64,000 bases of DNA from Theocolax elegans. Lineage: Eukaryota; Arthropoda; Insecta; Hymenoptera; Cerocephalidae. Positions 27,888 to 43,900 of the stretch are shown piece after piece. The notes below the pieces were generated by a model, which had not been told where the DNA came from, did no database searches, and saw only the letters and a list, made by a program, of their open reading frames with translations. How positions within the stretch are numbered: position 1 is the stretch's first letter; every line of letters starts with the position of its first letter. The position numbers and the translations under genes were made by a program. Location: the NCBI GenBank assembly GCA_026168455.1, contig CM047431.1, positions 49,828,032 to 49,892,031 of the forward strand, given 5' to 3'.

Positions 27888-27990
27888 TATAACACAAAAT
27901 TTATTCGAAAGCCAATATAATTTAATATAAAATAAATAAATACACTTTGTTGGTGAAAAAGAAGTAAAAATTCGCCATTACGTACATTAA

Positions 27991-28378
27991 GGGGGTGGCA
28001 TACCCGGTGGGTAACCGACCGAGCAAAAAAAGACAATTATTGCATTTATTTAAAAAAATATGTAATTAATTGCAAAACCCAAATACAGAAGCACTAGGTA
28101 ATAAAATAATAAGTAATTCTACGAAGTTCCAGGTCAATACGATAAAGACACCCTAAAAAATTTCTGCACCGAAAATGTACGATTCTCCGTGATTCTTTGG
28201 TGCAGAAATTTTTGAGGGTGTCTTTATCGTATTGACCTGGAACTTCGTAGAATTACTTATTATTGTATTACCTAGTGCTTCTGTATTTGGGTTTTGCATT
28301 AAATTACATATTTTTTTAAATAAATGCAATAATTATCTTTTTTTGCTCGGTCGGTTACCCACCGGGTATGCCACCTCC
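27991..28378. mobile_element. 388-bp near-perfect hairpin MITE (family B) with TTAA duplication
   Basis: TTAA at 27987-27990 and 28379-28382 flank two arms of about 183 bp (27991-28173 and 28196-28378) that are almost exact reverse complements, with a loop of about 22 nt. Ends read GGGGGTGGCATACCC and the matching GGGTATGCCACCTCC. The TTAA duplication is typical of piggyBac-group elements. High arm identity suggests recent insertion or arm homogenisation. No coding capacity. Confidence 0.9.
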
Positions 28379-28382
28379 TTAA

Positions 28383-28443
28383 ACTCTGTCGTATGAATTG
28401 TAATATTTAAACTGTCGGATTATAATTCATATACTTTCTCATC

Positions 28444-28492
<49 letters not shown>

Positions 28493-31400
28493 CCTTCCCT
28501 GCTGATTGAATTTCTTGGGAAATTGATTTTGTACGTTATAGCGAAGTTCGTTATCATAATTATTGCCGGGTACATCCCTAAGTGACATTGTTACCGTGTT
28601 GATTTATCTAATTCACCGTATAATTAACTGTTCTATATGGATTTATCTCGTTCTCTTGATACACATCCCATATATTTATTTGTCACGATTTAACTGCGGT
28701 ATATATAGTTTAGTCAACGTTCGATCACAAAAATACGTATACATACGGTATTGTACTTAACGTTATTAGACGAACAAGTATAGGACTCGAGAGTCTAGGA
28801 TATATCAAGTACAATTATTATTAATTGCGTGAGCCTTATGTATGCTCAAAACTCGAATGTACATTGTGATTAATAACGAAAGGGGGGGGGGGAAGTTAAT
28901 GTATGGTACTTGCAAAATACGGTCAGGTATTAATTATGCGTATGATTAAAACAATAAGGCTTTCCCGCTCGATTGTTCAATTATATCAAATTGTTCCGAT
29001 AGTTTTCGACATAACCATTTCCAGTGTAATCCTTGATATAAATAATTACACTTTTCTGTAAGTGTATGTAACCTATAATATATAATATAAACTTTTTGAA
29101 AATATTCACTCGAAATTGGTAGGATAATGTGTATAATACGAAGGAATTTGGTGAATTTGATTTTTGATAATCAATTGCTCGTACAATTAGAAATTACTTT
29201 AATATATAAGAAAACAGGAATTGATAGAATCGCAGACCACATTTTTATATCGACGCATTTGCCTAAATAAGCGCTTATAGCGATTAAATGTATATATAAA
29301 AATGAAAGGGAAAGGTAATTAAAAGGATTTAGATTAATATTTAGTTAATCGAAGGGTTTGGGTTTGATTGTCGGTATTTACCGATTGATACAAGTACCCC
29401 CGAGGAATGTATTTTCGACTCCTGCTTTCTTCACAAAGACATCGTATTTTATCTCCGACGCTGATTACCACTGATTTGGGAGCATAAAAACGAGCGGCGT
29501 TTGAAACATATATATAAATAATAATCGAAGTATTAAAAAATATTTTTGCATTATTAAAATTTTGCCAATGTTATAAATATTTTAACTTTTAACAGACGAC
29601 TATTTCATTTTAAGTTATTTTATGAGACAATTACCCGTTGATGTCTGGTCAGTTGATTATTTGTTAGGAAAAATATTTGACTAATATTTAAAAGAAAAAC
29701 TTTTGAACGATCAGTGAAGTTTCCGTCGAATACAGTTTTTGATAAGACGTGACAAGTTTTAGTTACTCGAGTAAAAGTATACAAATATCCAAATTAATCA
29801 ATCTTGCGAAAGGTCTAATTTAGTTAGTAAACACGGACAATTAAATTAAATTAAATATGTTCACGATTCCTTTGGTAATTTGTGATAAAAAAAGATAACA
29901 ATAATATGCTAGTTTTTCAGCTAGTAATTTTTGAACGGACTAGCCAATCACAGTGAAAATAAGCAAGTGAGTGACTTTCGAACACTGCAACCAAGGATTA
30001 TCTTTATTTATTAAGAAAAATAAATTCCTAAAAATATTAGACCAAACAGTCTACCAGAGTAAATACATTGACCTGTTATTTTATCGATGTATCGGTAAAA
30101 CAAGTTACTTGGGCGCTTCCTAACAAGATTTTCTTCGCCATGACTTATTAAGTTAGGTTATACTCACTGTTTTTGTCAATCAATACAGTTTACAATACAA
30201 TAAATAAAAGGATAACTCTCATTTTACACTTTAATATATTTGATTTACACAAAAATCGAGGTTCCACATAATCAACGTTAATTATTTATATTTAACCTTT
30301 AGAGTGCCGGGATTTTCGCCGCGGTTTCTGAGAGATATATTAAGGTGGAAAGTTTAAAATAAACACCCGGTATAGTATCCGCCATGTTACTTTTGCCATT
30401 TTTAATTTTGATTTAGGTTGCGCTTAATTAATGAAAAAACATATGATGCTTACAGGCATCATCCCGGCCCCCTCTAAAAGTTAAATACATATTACGATTT
30501 ATAAATAATCACAAAGATGATTAGCTCAAAATTGAATTAGTCTTAATTTTCATCAACGGGCAGACAATGAAAAATGATTAGTAATTGATTGCAATTGAAT
30601 AGTATAGGAAAGAAATTAAAGGTCGCATAAAAGGACAAAATGGTATTTCGATATAAGTTAATTAACCCTCGCAACTTTCCATGTAATAGTTTCTTAATAG
30701 ACTGCACATATATGGGTCGACAAAAGTGTATTCCAAAAGGTACCAGCCTGCAGGTATTAACGAAACAGTATTATATATAGGTACGAAGAGACATTTTCGT
30801 AGTAAACATCAATAATTACTATACCGATGAACGCTCCACGACCATCACGTCACCGAAATTTTTAGTAAAGTATAGATGATGATACGACCGTTAAAAAACT
30901 ATATACCGATGCAAAGAATTTATGAGAAGTTTCTATCGTTGGAGTTTCATAAAAATTTAAAACTAATTGTCAATCTAAAAATTTGCAAAAATCAAAACTT
31001 GGTAGAAATTAGTATGGATATATACACATTACGTTTTAATATTTTATTTTATTTATTTAGTCTTTTAGTGATGATTTTTAATTCATATTTACTTTAACAA
31101 ACCAAAATTTTGCAATCTAACGATGGAAACTTCAAATCCTTAAGAATTTAACAATTTTCAAAAAGTTTCACGAACTAAGCTATATGATAGTAAAAAACAA
31201 CAATCGTAACACTAGACTAATAAGATTAAGTAATCGAGCACATTGAAACATTTCGATAACTCGTTCTACAAGGTCCCACGTTTTTTTAATACACACCCAT
31301 TAACAGTTGAATTCTCTCCGAGTATGCGTTTATTCAAACACTGGAAAATCGAGATTAAGCGAAGTCAACAACCAGTTTCGGAAGTCTGTAATCCGTCAAT

Positions 31401-34400
31401 ATGTACATCTATTCGTTATCCCTGGAGCACGAGCCAACATTCGTGCATTTGCAAAAAAAAGGAAAAAAAAGGAAATAGGAGAGAGAGAGAGAGAGAGAAA
31501 GAAAGAAAAAAAACGAGCGGATGCAAACACAACGTAGCGTGCAAACAGTCGGAACAGGAAAGCAGTCGAGAAATTCGTGCTTCGTGCAATATTACTAGCC
31601 TGATGAAATGGGTGTATTTGTCTGTGCTTTCCGCTAAAAATGAGTTTCATGGATCGTATGGTTGATTATTCCTCCTTCCAGGTGCCCTATAAAAATTGAC
31701 TCGTGCACAAGTGCACTTAATGCATAGCGCAGATGTAATCGTTCAAACTTATGACATTTGTTCTCGATCTACATTAGTTGATCGATTCTCTCAGGTGTAT
31801 ATAAGTGGTATTCTGTTTTTTTCCTTTTTACTTTTATCACGTCGTTTGGAACGTGCATATCAATCGTTTGTGTCGCATATATATATATATTTATAACGAG
31901 CAGTCAAAGGTTCACAGTGTAGATTTTACGTAGTCAAATACAAGATTAATTAATCAGAACGATTCGAGGGGATTACTCGATGTGTTGTCTAATCGTTTGG
32001 AAGTACGCTTAATCTTAACCCACGTTAAGAACCAAAAAAACTTGAACACATTGATTTTTAAGCAGATTTCCTTTAACTTTCACCAAATGTATGCATTGTC
32101 ACATACTCGGTTTTAAATTAAAAAACTATAATAAGAATATAAAATATCTAACAATTTTAAAGTAAACTAACGCTTCGTATCTTAGCGAGCGAGCCAAAAC
32201 CTTAGATATCGTGAAATCGTTCAGTTTCTTCGCAGAAGATCGTTCCTCCAAATAGGTCACACACACACACACATAGACACATACGCCGGAGATTCCAAAG
32301 GCACAGGAGAGAAAAAAACTCACCCAGTTGCACTCGACCCGCATATCACGGACACTCGGTCGTTTGGCTCGCGTCCGAAGGATTCAATCGAACAGATATT
32401 CTGGTGTGGTGTGTGCACTTGTTGCCGATGCATCGCACCGCATTATCTCGGAAACTAAAATTGGAAGCATCGGTCCCAATTCTTTACCAGCTGCGGCTGA
32501 CTCGTCGTATTCTTTCCCGTTAATCGTTTTATTTATCTCAAGATGTGAAAGAGCGAGCCACTGTGTGTGGATTATAGTTCACTTTGAACTGTTATAGATT
32601 CTCTCAACTTTATATAGTTGATGAAGCTGATTCGACTGTTCTTTTATTTTTTTTATAGATCGAGGAAATCATCTGAAGGTGACGCTTCAGTGCCTTTTTC
32701 TTCATCGATCGTGTCACTATATAAGACAGTTTTAATCTATTTCTTAGATGCTCGATGATGATTATTCAGTAAGTTTTATAGTTGGCTACATATTTTATAT
32801 AACTGCGAATATTTCTTCATCGTCTGAATGAATTTTCTCATTTCTAATCCAATTGGATATTTTTCTGCCAATTTCGGTGATATATTTAATAAATAATTAA
32901 GGTGAAGTATACCCGAATGTGAGATAAACTCAAAGCTAATAGGTAATGTTGGGACAAAGGTATATACTGAATTAATTATTAAATATGACGAAAATAAAAG
33001 ATGGTACCAACAATTTATACTTAAATAAGTTTATCGTAAAATATTTTAAATATTTAAAAATCAATGTTCAAATTTTTCGAGGTTAGGCTGGGATTTGTCC
33101 ATCATTACCTGCATCTTCAATTCTCATAACCCTAATGTTGGACGCATATATTTTAATATCTCTAACTTTACGTGCATTTTTCTGTCCCACAATAGGACAT
33201 ATCTCTATGCTTGTCCAACTTTACCAACCAAAGTGTATTTTTATTTTTATCAATTACTCAAACATTTTTCATTTTTGACGAACTTCTCTTTCTCCAATTG
33301 ATATCATCATCACCTAGCACATCTTTATAGTTAACAATGTAAATAAATATATTATATTTTTAAATAGTAATTTTAGCACAAGCGTCAATCCTTATTCACT
33401 ATTTTAGAAACAAGTTAATAATTTAAAATTAACGGGGTAAATGTATACCAATCCCGGTGGGTGGAGGAAAACCAAATTTTCAGACCCTAACGTGTTAATT
33501 TATCCAAGTTATGGCTAGATAAAGCCAATTTTGTAAAAAAATTACTGCCACTTTGATCGCTTATAAATCGGAAACAAATAAAGATATAGATATTCAATCT
33601 CAAGTTTGAAAGAAAGGTAAGATTAAATAAATGTGATTTAAAAAAAGGAGCTTAAATCGGTTAATTTGGAGCAAAGTTATAGATACAAAGATATATCTAC
33701 GTCACCTAACCACGTGACATCGATTTAAACACAGATCCGTATTCAATGTAAATAACATAATTAAATTTACAAAAAATATTAAAAAGAGGGATATTTGTTA
33801 TCACTATTGTTTAGCAAATATATGATATTTTCTCGATACATTTAACGGTGTGTAAAATATATCTCAGCACGAGATGAAAATAAAGTTAAAAGTTTTACTC
33901 GCAGTGAGCATCGGAAAGTCTGAGGAAAATTATTATTGTCATTCTATACAAAATCAATATGGAAATCTTAATGTTTTTATGAACATTCGACCGGAAATGT
34001 CCACGTACCTTGTATACATACTCCAACCTATGAAATTAAAACCCAGGATACATCACATTTTAAACATTTTACTACGAAAGATACGACGTGGAAGATCGTG
34101 GTTGTCAAGATAGAATTTGCAAACACAACGTAATCTTACACAAAATCTCGATTACAAATAGAACATAAACACACGACACATCCAACAAAAATATGAATCT
34201 CAATCGCCATCAGAATTTTCATGAAAAAATTACTGGAATATAGTGTTCAATTGGCTTGACCTTGAATGTACAGTCATAATCGTCATTATTCGAAAGCTGG
34301 CACAGAGACAAGATGATAAATAAACAAGGGGGACGGGGAAGGGGAGGAGGGGTTGTATGTGTGTCGATGCTCGCGCACGCATATATAACGCGTATTTATC

Positions 34401-34724
34401 GAGCGGACGTGCGTTTTAATGCCATTTGCTGACGCAATCGACGAAGCGAAACGCTGCAATTTCGTGCCAGGACCTTTCGAATTTTATTATTTTAATTGAA
34501 TGCGGATGATGAGTCATGAATTATTCCTTTTTCATTGTTTACACATTGGCTGGTGAATAAGGGCCTTCTTTCCCTGGCATTTCTTTTTTTTATCCTAGTC
34601 CGTGTAGAAACCAAACATGCATTTTATTTCATTATGTATGTGTATAGTATGAGTTTACTTTTTGGAAATTATATTACCGCGCGTTTAAGATGAACGGCAA
34701 CAACAAACTTAAAATCTTTCTCAA
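28383..34724. other. Non-coding stretch
   Basis: A (CT)n microsatellite of about 43 bases is at 28447-28489, and a run of 11 G at 28882-28892. MITE-like TTAA-GGTG ends occur near 30341, 32900 and 33431. GC-richer patches at 32160-32600 and 34320-34480 might be regulatory. The 140-codon frame at 31243-31665 runs through a GA/AAG simple repeat and is not a gene. Confidence 0.45.
28447..28489. repeat. (CT)n microsatellite
   Basis: About 21 perfect CT units, 65 bp past the family B hairpin. One of at least eight GA/CT tracts in the window. Confidence 0.95.
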
Positions 34725-34906
34725 GGGGGTGGCATACCCGGTGGGTTACCGACCAAACAAATAGATAATTATTACATTTTAAAAAATATATGCAATTATA
34801 TGTAAAATCCGAATACAGAAGCACTAGATAATCAAATAATAAGTCAATCTACAATGTTTCAAGTCAATACGACAAAGACACCCTAAAAAATTTCTGCACC
34901 GAAAAA
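34725..34906. mobile_element. Half of a family B MITE
   Basis: Left arm only: AAGGGGGTGGCATACCCGG through the central TTTCTGCACCGAAAA, aligned with 27991-28174. The right arm is missing and the sequence runs straight into the family C element at 34936. Confidence 0.8.
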
Positions 34907-34935
34907 TTATTCATTTTGTACATTTTCATAATTTT

Positions 34936-35397
34936 GGGGATGTCGAACCCTAAAATAGAAATCTTCTGTATTTTTTAAATGTAGTGCCATTTTTTAACCC
35001 AACATGATTTTTGTTTGAAATTACACACAGTGATAGATAATAGTCAAAGAAGGGCAATTATGTCTTTATTTTGCAGAATTTGCTTTATTTATTTAACCAA
35101 AATAATTTTTTCATCTCTATTGTCTCGGTCGGTAAAATCCATTTCCATCAATATACCTTTATATTTACTTTTTTAACAACTTTATCTAAATTATGTTCAG
35201 ATTTTTAAATTAACTATTAAGAATATAACATTTGTATTGACGTTAGATAGCCTGTTCATCAAAAGAAAATGACCTTTATTTCTTTGAAAATAAAAATTGT
35301 TTTTTCTCAAAAAATCGGTCCAGCAGGCCTTGAAAATGTGCATATATTTTTCATCTAGATTTATTGTTTAATACTTTGCAATGACCAACATCCCCAC
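34936..35397. mobile_element. TTAA MITE, family C-like
   Basis: The left end GGGGATGTCGAACCC and the right end, the complement of GGGGATGTTGGTCA, face each other; TTAA follows at 35398-35401. Ends match those of 38939-39279 (GGGATGTGAACCC). Confidence 0.5.
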
Positions 35398-35401
35398 TTA
35401 A

Positions 35402-37030
35402 CAAATAAATGTAAATAAATATTTTGAATGTTAATGTAATTCCTTTAACGAAAAACTAAAATAATAAAAACAAACGCTTTCTATACGTATAAAATTTATC
35501 CAGTTTTTCTTCTACAAATTCAAATACTTGTAAAACGTTTAAATTCCAACCGATCGATTTATTAATTTTAATTCCTGAATAAGTTTACTTTAAAGTAATT
35601 GAGAAAATCTCTCGGGAAGATTTCAACTAAGACACTTAGGAGTATGAAAAAAGGTCGATTTATGTAATCTCCGAGAAAATCCTTATCAGCTCATCAAAAT
35701 ATACTTTTAAAGTTTATAAACGGAATGTTTTAAATATACGTTTACTTTAAAATTTAAGATATAATTACGAAGGATTTTAATTATTCTTTTGCATATATGC
35801 ATTCAAAAAAAGTTTTAACGTCAATTTCGCTATACGAAAAATAATTATAAATATAGTACATATATTTTGTCGTTCAAATATAGTTAAAGCATGTAAAATC
35901 TCAAAAAAATTAAAAAATTTTTATAATTAACATACCTAATGTACATGTTAATTTCAAATGTAATTTTAAATCGTAAATCAAAAAATAAGAAGTATATACA
36001 AAATAAGTTAATATTACCCCGATAAAGCAATATTATTGCTACTTATATAAACGCGACGGTAAAATATAATACCGATAATGAGATACGTCGACTCATACTG
36101 TAACGCCAAAAAAATTAGTAATAAATTACGGTTCGCACAATAAACATTGGAATATTCCCTGACTGGGCTACGAGGAATTCAAAAGCTCCCATTCACAAGC
36201 TCGTAATCAATGGTTATTCGGGCAGCAAAGTAATTGGATGCCCCGATCGAATCCTCGTGTAACCGCTATGGCGGGCACCACCTCTTGTTCCGATACCACC
36301 AAGGTTGTTAACCTATTGAAGAACGATTTTCAACGATTAATTAACGAGGAAGATTGTGGTCCCTACTTACGAGGATTTACCTATTTGCAAATCTTTGAAT
36401 CGTTCATTTATTTCATCTTTCGCTCAAGGATATTTGTTCTTTATCATCGGTCGATAAAATATTTATACCATAATAACAATCGAATATACATATCCCTGAT
36501 AGATATGTAGATTTTGAAAATAAATAGTAAACATTGCTGGGGAGTGCATTTTCATTTTGCCTACATCCCAAGAATAGTAAAGTTAGAAATTTCTATGAGA
36601 TGATAGAATTTTTTAAGTGTTCATTTCATTTACAACTCATTTTTATAAACGTGCTTGCGGTAATTAAGAAGAAAAATGCGATTTTATTAGATTTTTGCCG
36701 CAACTATTTGTAAAATAGCGCGTTCATGGATCAAAACTAAATTGAAACTTTATCTATATTTGCAAGCTCAATACTTCAATATAAATAGCTCAAAACCGGA
36801 CAAGAATTGGAATTTACACTGATAGCTGATTTTCCTTGAAGACGTTTAATTTCTTGTGTTAGCTCTCATTTAGTTATTATCTTTTAAATCGATATTTAAG
36901 AGCTAGATATATTATCGGATAAAAAATTCACAGTGAAAATTATTATATTTTTAATAATACTATAGGACGTACTTAGAATATGATAAACTTCACTATATTT
37001 TATAGTAAAAATTTAGTACTAGTAAGTTAA
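35402..37030. other. Non-coding apart from the coding-like patch
   Basis: AT-rich sequence. A fragment of a family E MITE (CACAGTGAAAATTATTA) lies at about 36925-37020, next to the TTAA of the following family B copy. Confidence 0.4.
36130..36400 (+). pseudogene. Coding-like patch with a frame break, unrecognised
   Basis: One frame reads FPDWATRNSKAPIHK and on to GCPDRILV, then stops. A second frame, one base shifted from about 36238, continues as TKVVNLLKNDFQRL and INEEDCGPYLRG before degrading into AT-rich sequence. Base composition is higher in GC than the surroundings. This pattern suits a decayed exon or retrocopy, but the protein is not recognised and the frame break has only been seen by eye. 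Confidence 0.22.
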
Positions 37031-37390
37031 GGGGGTAACATACCCGGTATGTTATCGACCGAGCAAAAAAAAAATTATGTAATTTTACGCTAAACCCAAA
37101 TACAGAAGCACTGGATAATTAAGTGATAAGTCATTCTACAAAGTTCCACGTCAATGCAACAAGGACATCCTAAAAAATTTCTATACTGAAAATGTACGAT
37201 TTCCATGATTTTTTGGATGCAGAAATTTTTAAAGGTGTCCTTATTGTATTAACCTGGAACTCTGTATAATGCATTATACTTAATAATCGAGTGCAGCTCT
37301 GCGTTTTGCATATAATTGTATATATTTTTAAAATAAATAATTACGTAATATAATTATCATTTTTTGCTCTGTCGGTAACACACCAATTAT
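37031..37390. mobile_element. Family B MITE, diverged
   Basis: Preceded by TTAA (37027-37030). It begins GGGGGTAACATACCCGG and ends GCTCTGTCGGTAACACACC. The hairpin with a central CTATACTGAAAATG is preserved with more mismatches than the copy at 27991, so it is older. Confidence 0.75.
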
Positions 37391-38547
37391 TGTCCCAGCA
37401 TTACCAAAATATATAACAGAAATTAATATGAAAAAATGTTTCTCCTGGTAATTACATTAATTAAAAACAAATTCGATTGCCATTAACTCACCGAATCTCC
37501 GTCGATAAAACAGGATAATCGTGGATAAAACTGTGAAAAAGTGTGTACTAGTACCGTATATGGTATATATCGTTAAGCATATTTACCGAATCCTCTCATC
37601 TCGTCTGGTGCGCGCCTCGGTATTATTAGGCGCGCGTTACCTGCACGTCTGTCACCCTTCCCTCTGTTTACTCCGCTGCGCTTTCAATACCATAGCTTTG
37701 AGCTCTCTCTCGAATAGCAATTTAAATTTTCCTAGACACAAGACGCGCTCGATGTAATGCACGCGCAATAGGAAGCGTATGTTAAACAACCTCCTCGACT
37801 TTCCAAAGAGGCGCCGTACAGAGAAAGAGAGAGATGGAGAGAAGCTCCAAAGGTTTACATTATTTAACTTTCGAAAATTACATTGCACTCGGTTGCAAAA
37901 TGACGATTAAAATAAATTTGCATTCGTGAACGTTATCAACTTTTAAATAAATTACCACTGGTTATGCCAACCGATTTTTCATATTATTATTATTAAGTAT
38001 TATTACTACAAAAGTGTGATTGTCGAGCGCTCGTACACGAAATTCTGAAAGAAAAAGTCGCACCCGGTTTGATCAGCACGCGTGACCCAATTGACGAGAT
38101 GAAGCTTAAGTAATCGCGTAACACAGTAACGGAATCCCAAGACGTGTCGGTACTTCGTTTAGGAAATTATCGTGGTAATTACTATTATTGCGTGATAAAT
38201 CTTTTTAAGGCTGTCGAGCCAATGTATCAACGTACTGCATTTTTATGTTGAATATAACCAACATGTTTTAGGATCTTCTTTCGCATCACCCTCTCGAGAT
38301 ATTTTAACCTTACGTAACCTCAAAAATATGTAAACGTTAAAACTTTGTTTAAAAACGTGACAAAATCGGAGAGGAAATTGAATCTATGTATTAGGTATAA
38401 ACTTATTTAAAAAAAAAAGAAGATGGGCAACAATATTTACCTACTAGCTATTAAGTAGCAATTTTTAACCTCAATTGAAAAGAAAAAAAAATCACACGAT
38501 ATATCATCGATGAAATTTAAATTAATATCCTTGTCGTTATTTTTCAG
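37391..38547. other. Upstream flank of the Rap1 coding exon
   Basis: 37590-37820 is CpG-rich compared with its surroundings and could hold the Rap1 promoter or a 5' UTR exon. No convincing donor could be chosen. Confidence 0.35.
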
Positions 38548-42559
<4,012 letters not shown>

Positions 42560-42800
42560 ACTAGCGACGGAGCCTGTACCGTGTGTTCTCGCGTTCAATG
42601 AGGAAAAAGAGGCAGGGAGAGGGAGAGAAAGAGCAATGCGAATAGTTATAACAAAAAAAGTTACAAAAAAAAGCATATACAACACAAGGTCGTAGACACA
42701 ATACCGTGTCGGTTGAGGGTTCACGAACATCACGCGGCAAACACCAAATGACGACGGGCTACACATGGAAATTTTTGGGGGGCTAAATTGAGAGAGAGTG

Positions 42801-42842
<42 letters not shown>

Positions 42843-43900
42843 AAAAAGGGAGAGGGGAATAGAGGAGTAAGAGAGAGAGAGAGAGAATGAAAAAATACCG
42901 ATGGGAAAAGTGAGGTTATGTCGCCAGGATCCAAGTTTTACGAGATACTTGTATATACACACTTCGGTTCCGCGTGTGCACAACGGCGCACAAACACTGA
43001 CGTGAGGGTGGGCGAGGAAACCTGACCTGTAATGGAAAAAAAATATTAAGAACAACAACAAAAGGAGCATTTTTTTCGTTATCACATACACGCGCGGACT
43101 TTTTTGCGTTACTCCTTTGTGGGCCATTTCCTTTTTCATTGGATATTTCCTTTATTTTCTTCTAGCGGGCGTACAAGATTGATGATCAGAGTGAATATAA
43201 AAAAAAACAACTTTTCCAATCGCTGTAGAGCGTAAGGATAGGTGTGTAATTCGACAGTGGGTGCAAGAACTTATGACAATGATAATAAAATTTTGAGAGA
43301 GTGCGAGTGTGTCAGTGTGTAAGTGAGTGAGTGAGAGGTAGTCAAAAACAAACAAACAAAAATAATGGGGTAAAATTATGATGAAAAAAAAGGTAAAACG
43401 CTAGAAAATGTTCGGTGCGCGGAGTGAGACCATCAAATTTGTCATTCCCCCAACTTACATGATAATAGATTACGCTAAGAGATTAAGTATTTTAGTCATT
43501 CCTATGTGAATGAATTCACATAAAAATTTTTACAGTTGTATCAGTTTTTTTTTTAAAAGTGTTGATTTTAAAAGATTATATAGCTTTGTACAGGGCATTG
43601 ATTAATTTTATAATCAATTGTTGTAACGTAAGACTTGTAGAATGCAAATTAAATGTTTTAGTAGATTTAAGTAAGGAGAACATATAAATGGAGCAATATT
43701 ACGTCTTTATAAACTATTGGGATATTCATTGTATTTTCTCTCTTGGCGTAAAATAATTTCTGTGAGCATCGCGCGCACCTCTCTCATATAATATAATAAT
43801 TATGCTTAGAGGATACATACATGAGAATAAAAAAATTGATTATTATTATCAAAGCATCAAAATATTCATAAGTTATCGATCGTTTGTTTCTCAATCAATA
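42560..43900 (+). other. Probable Rap1 3' UTR
   Basis: The stretch after the Rap1 stop has long GA-rich tracts, including a (GA)n run at about 42806-42839 and another near 42870-42887. AATAAA-like signals occur (for example near 43283), but none can be chosen as the true polyadenylation site by eye. The antisense open frames here (42455-42934 and 42783-43139) only read the (CT)n strand as Leu-Ser repeats and are not genes. The 3' boundary is a guess. Confidence 0.5.

Noticed and set aside
31243..31665. Open frame of 140 codons
   Set aside because: It runs through an AAG/GA simple repeat giving Lys-Arg-Glu runs; no domain, splice site or start context supports it.
32126..32600. Possible minus-strand promoter and first exon ending at a GTGAGT donor (about 32327)
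   Set aside because: A seven-codon start (MRVECNW) with no downstream exon is too little to call.
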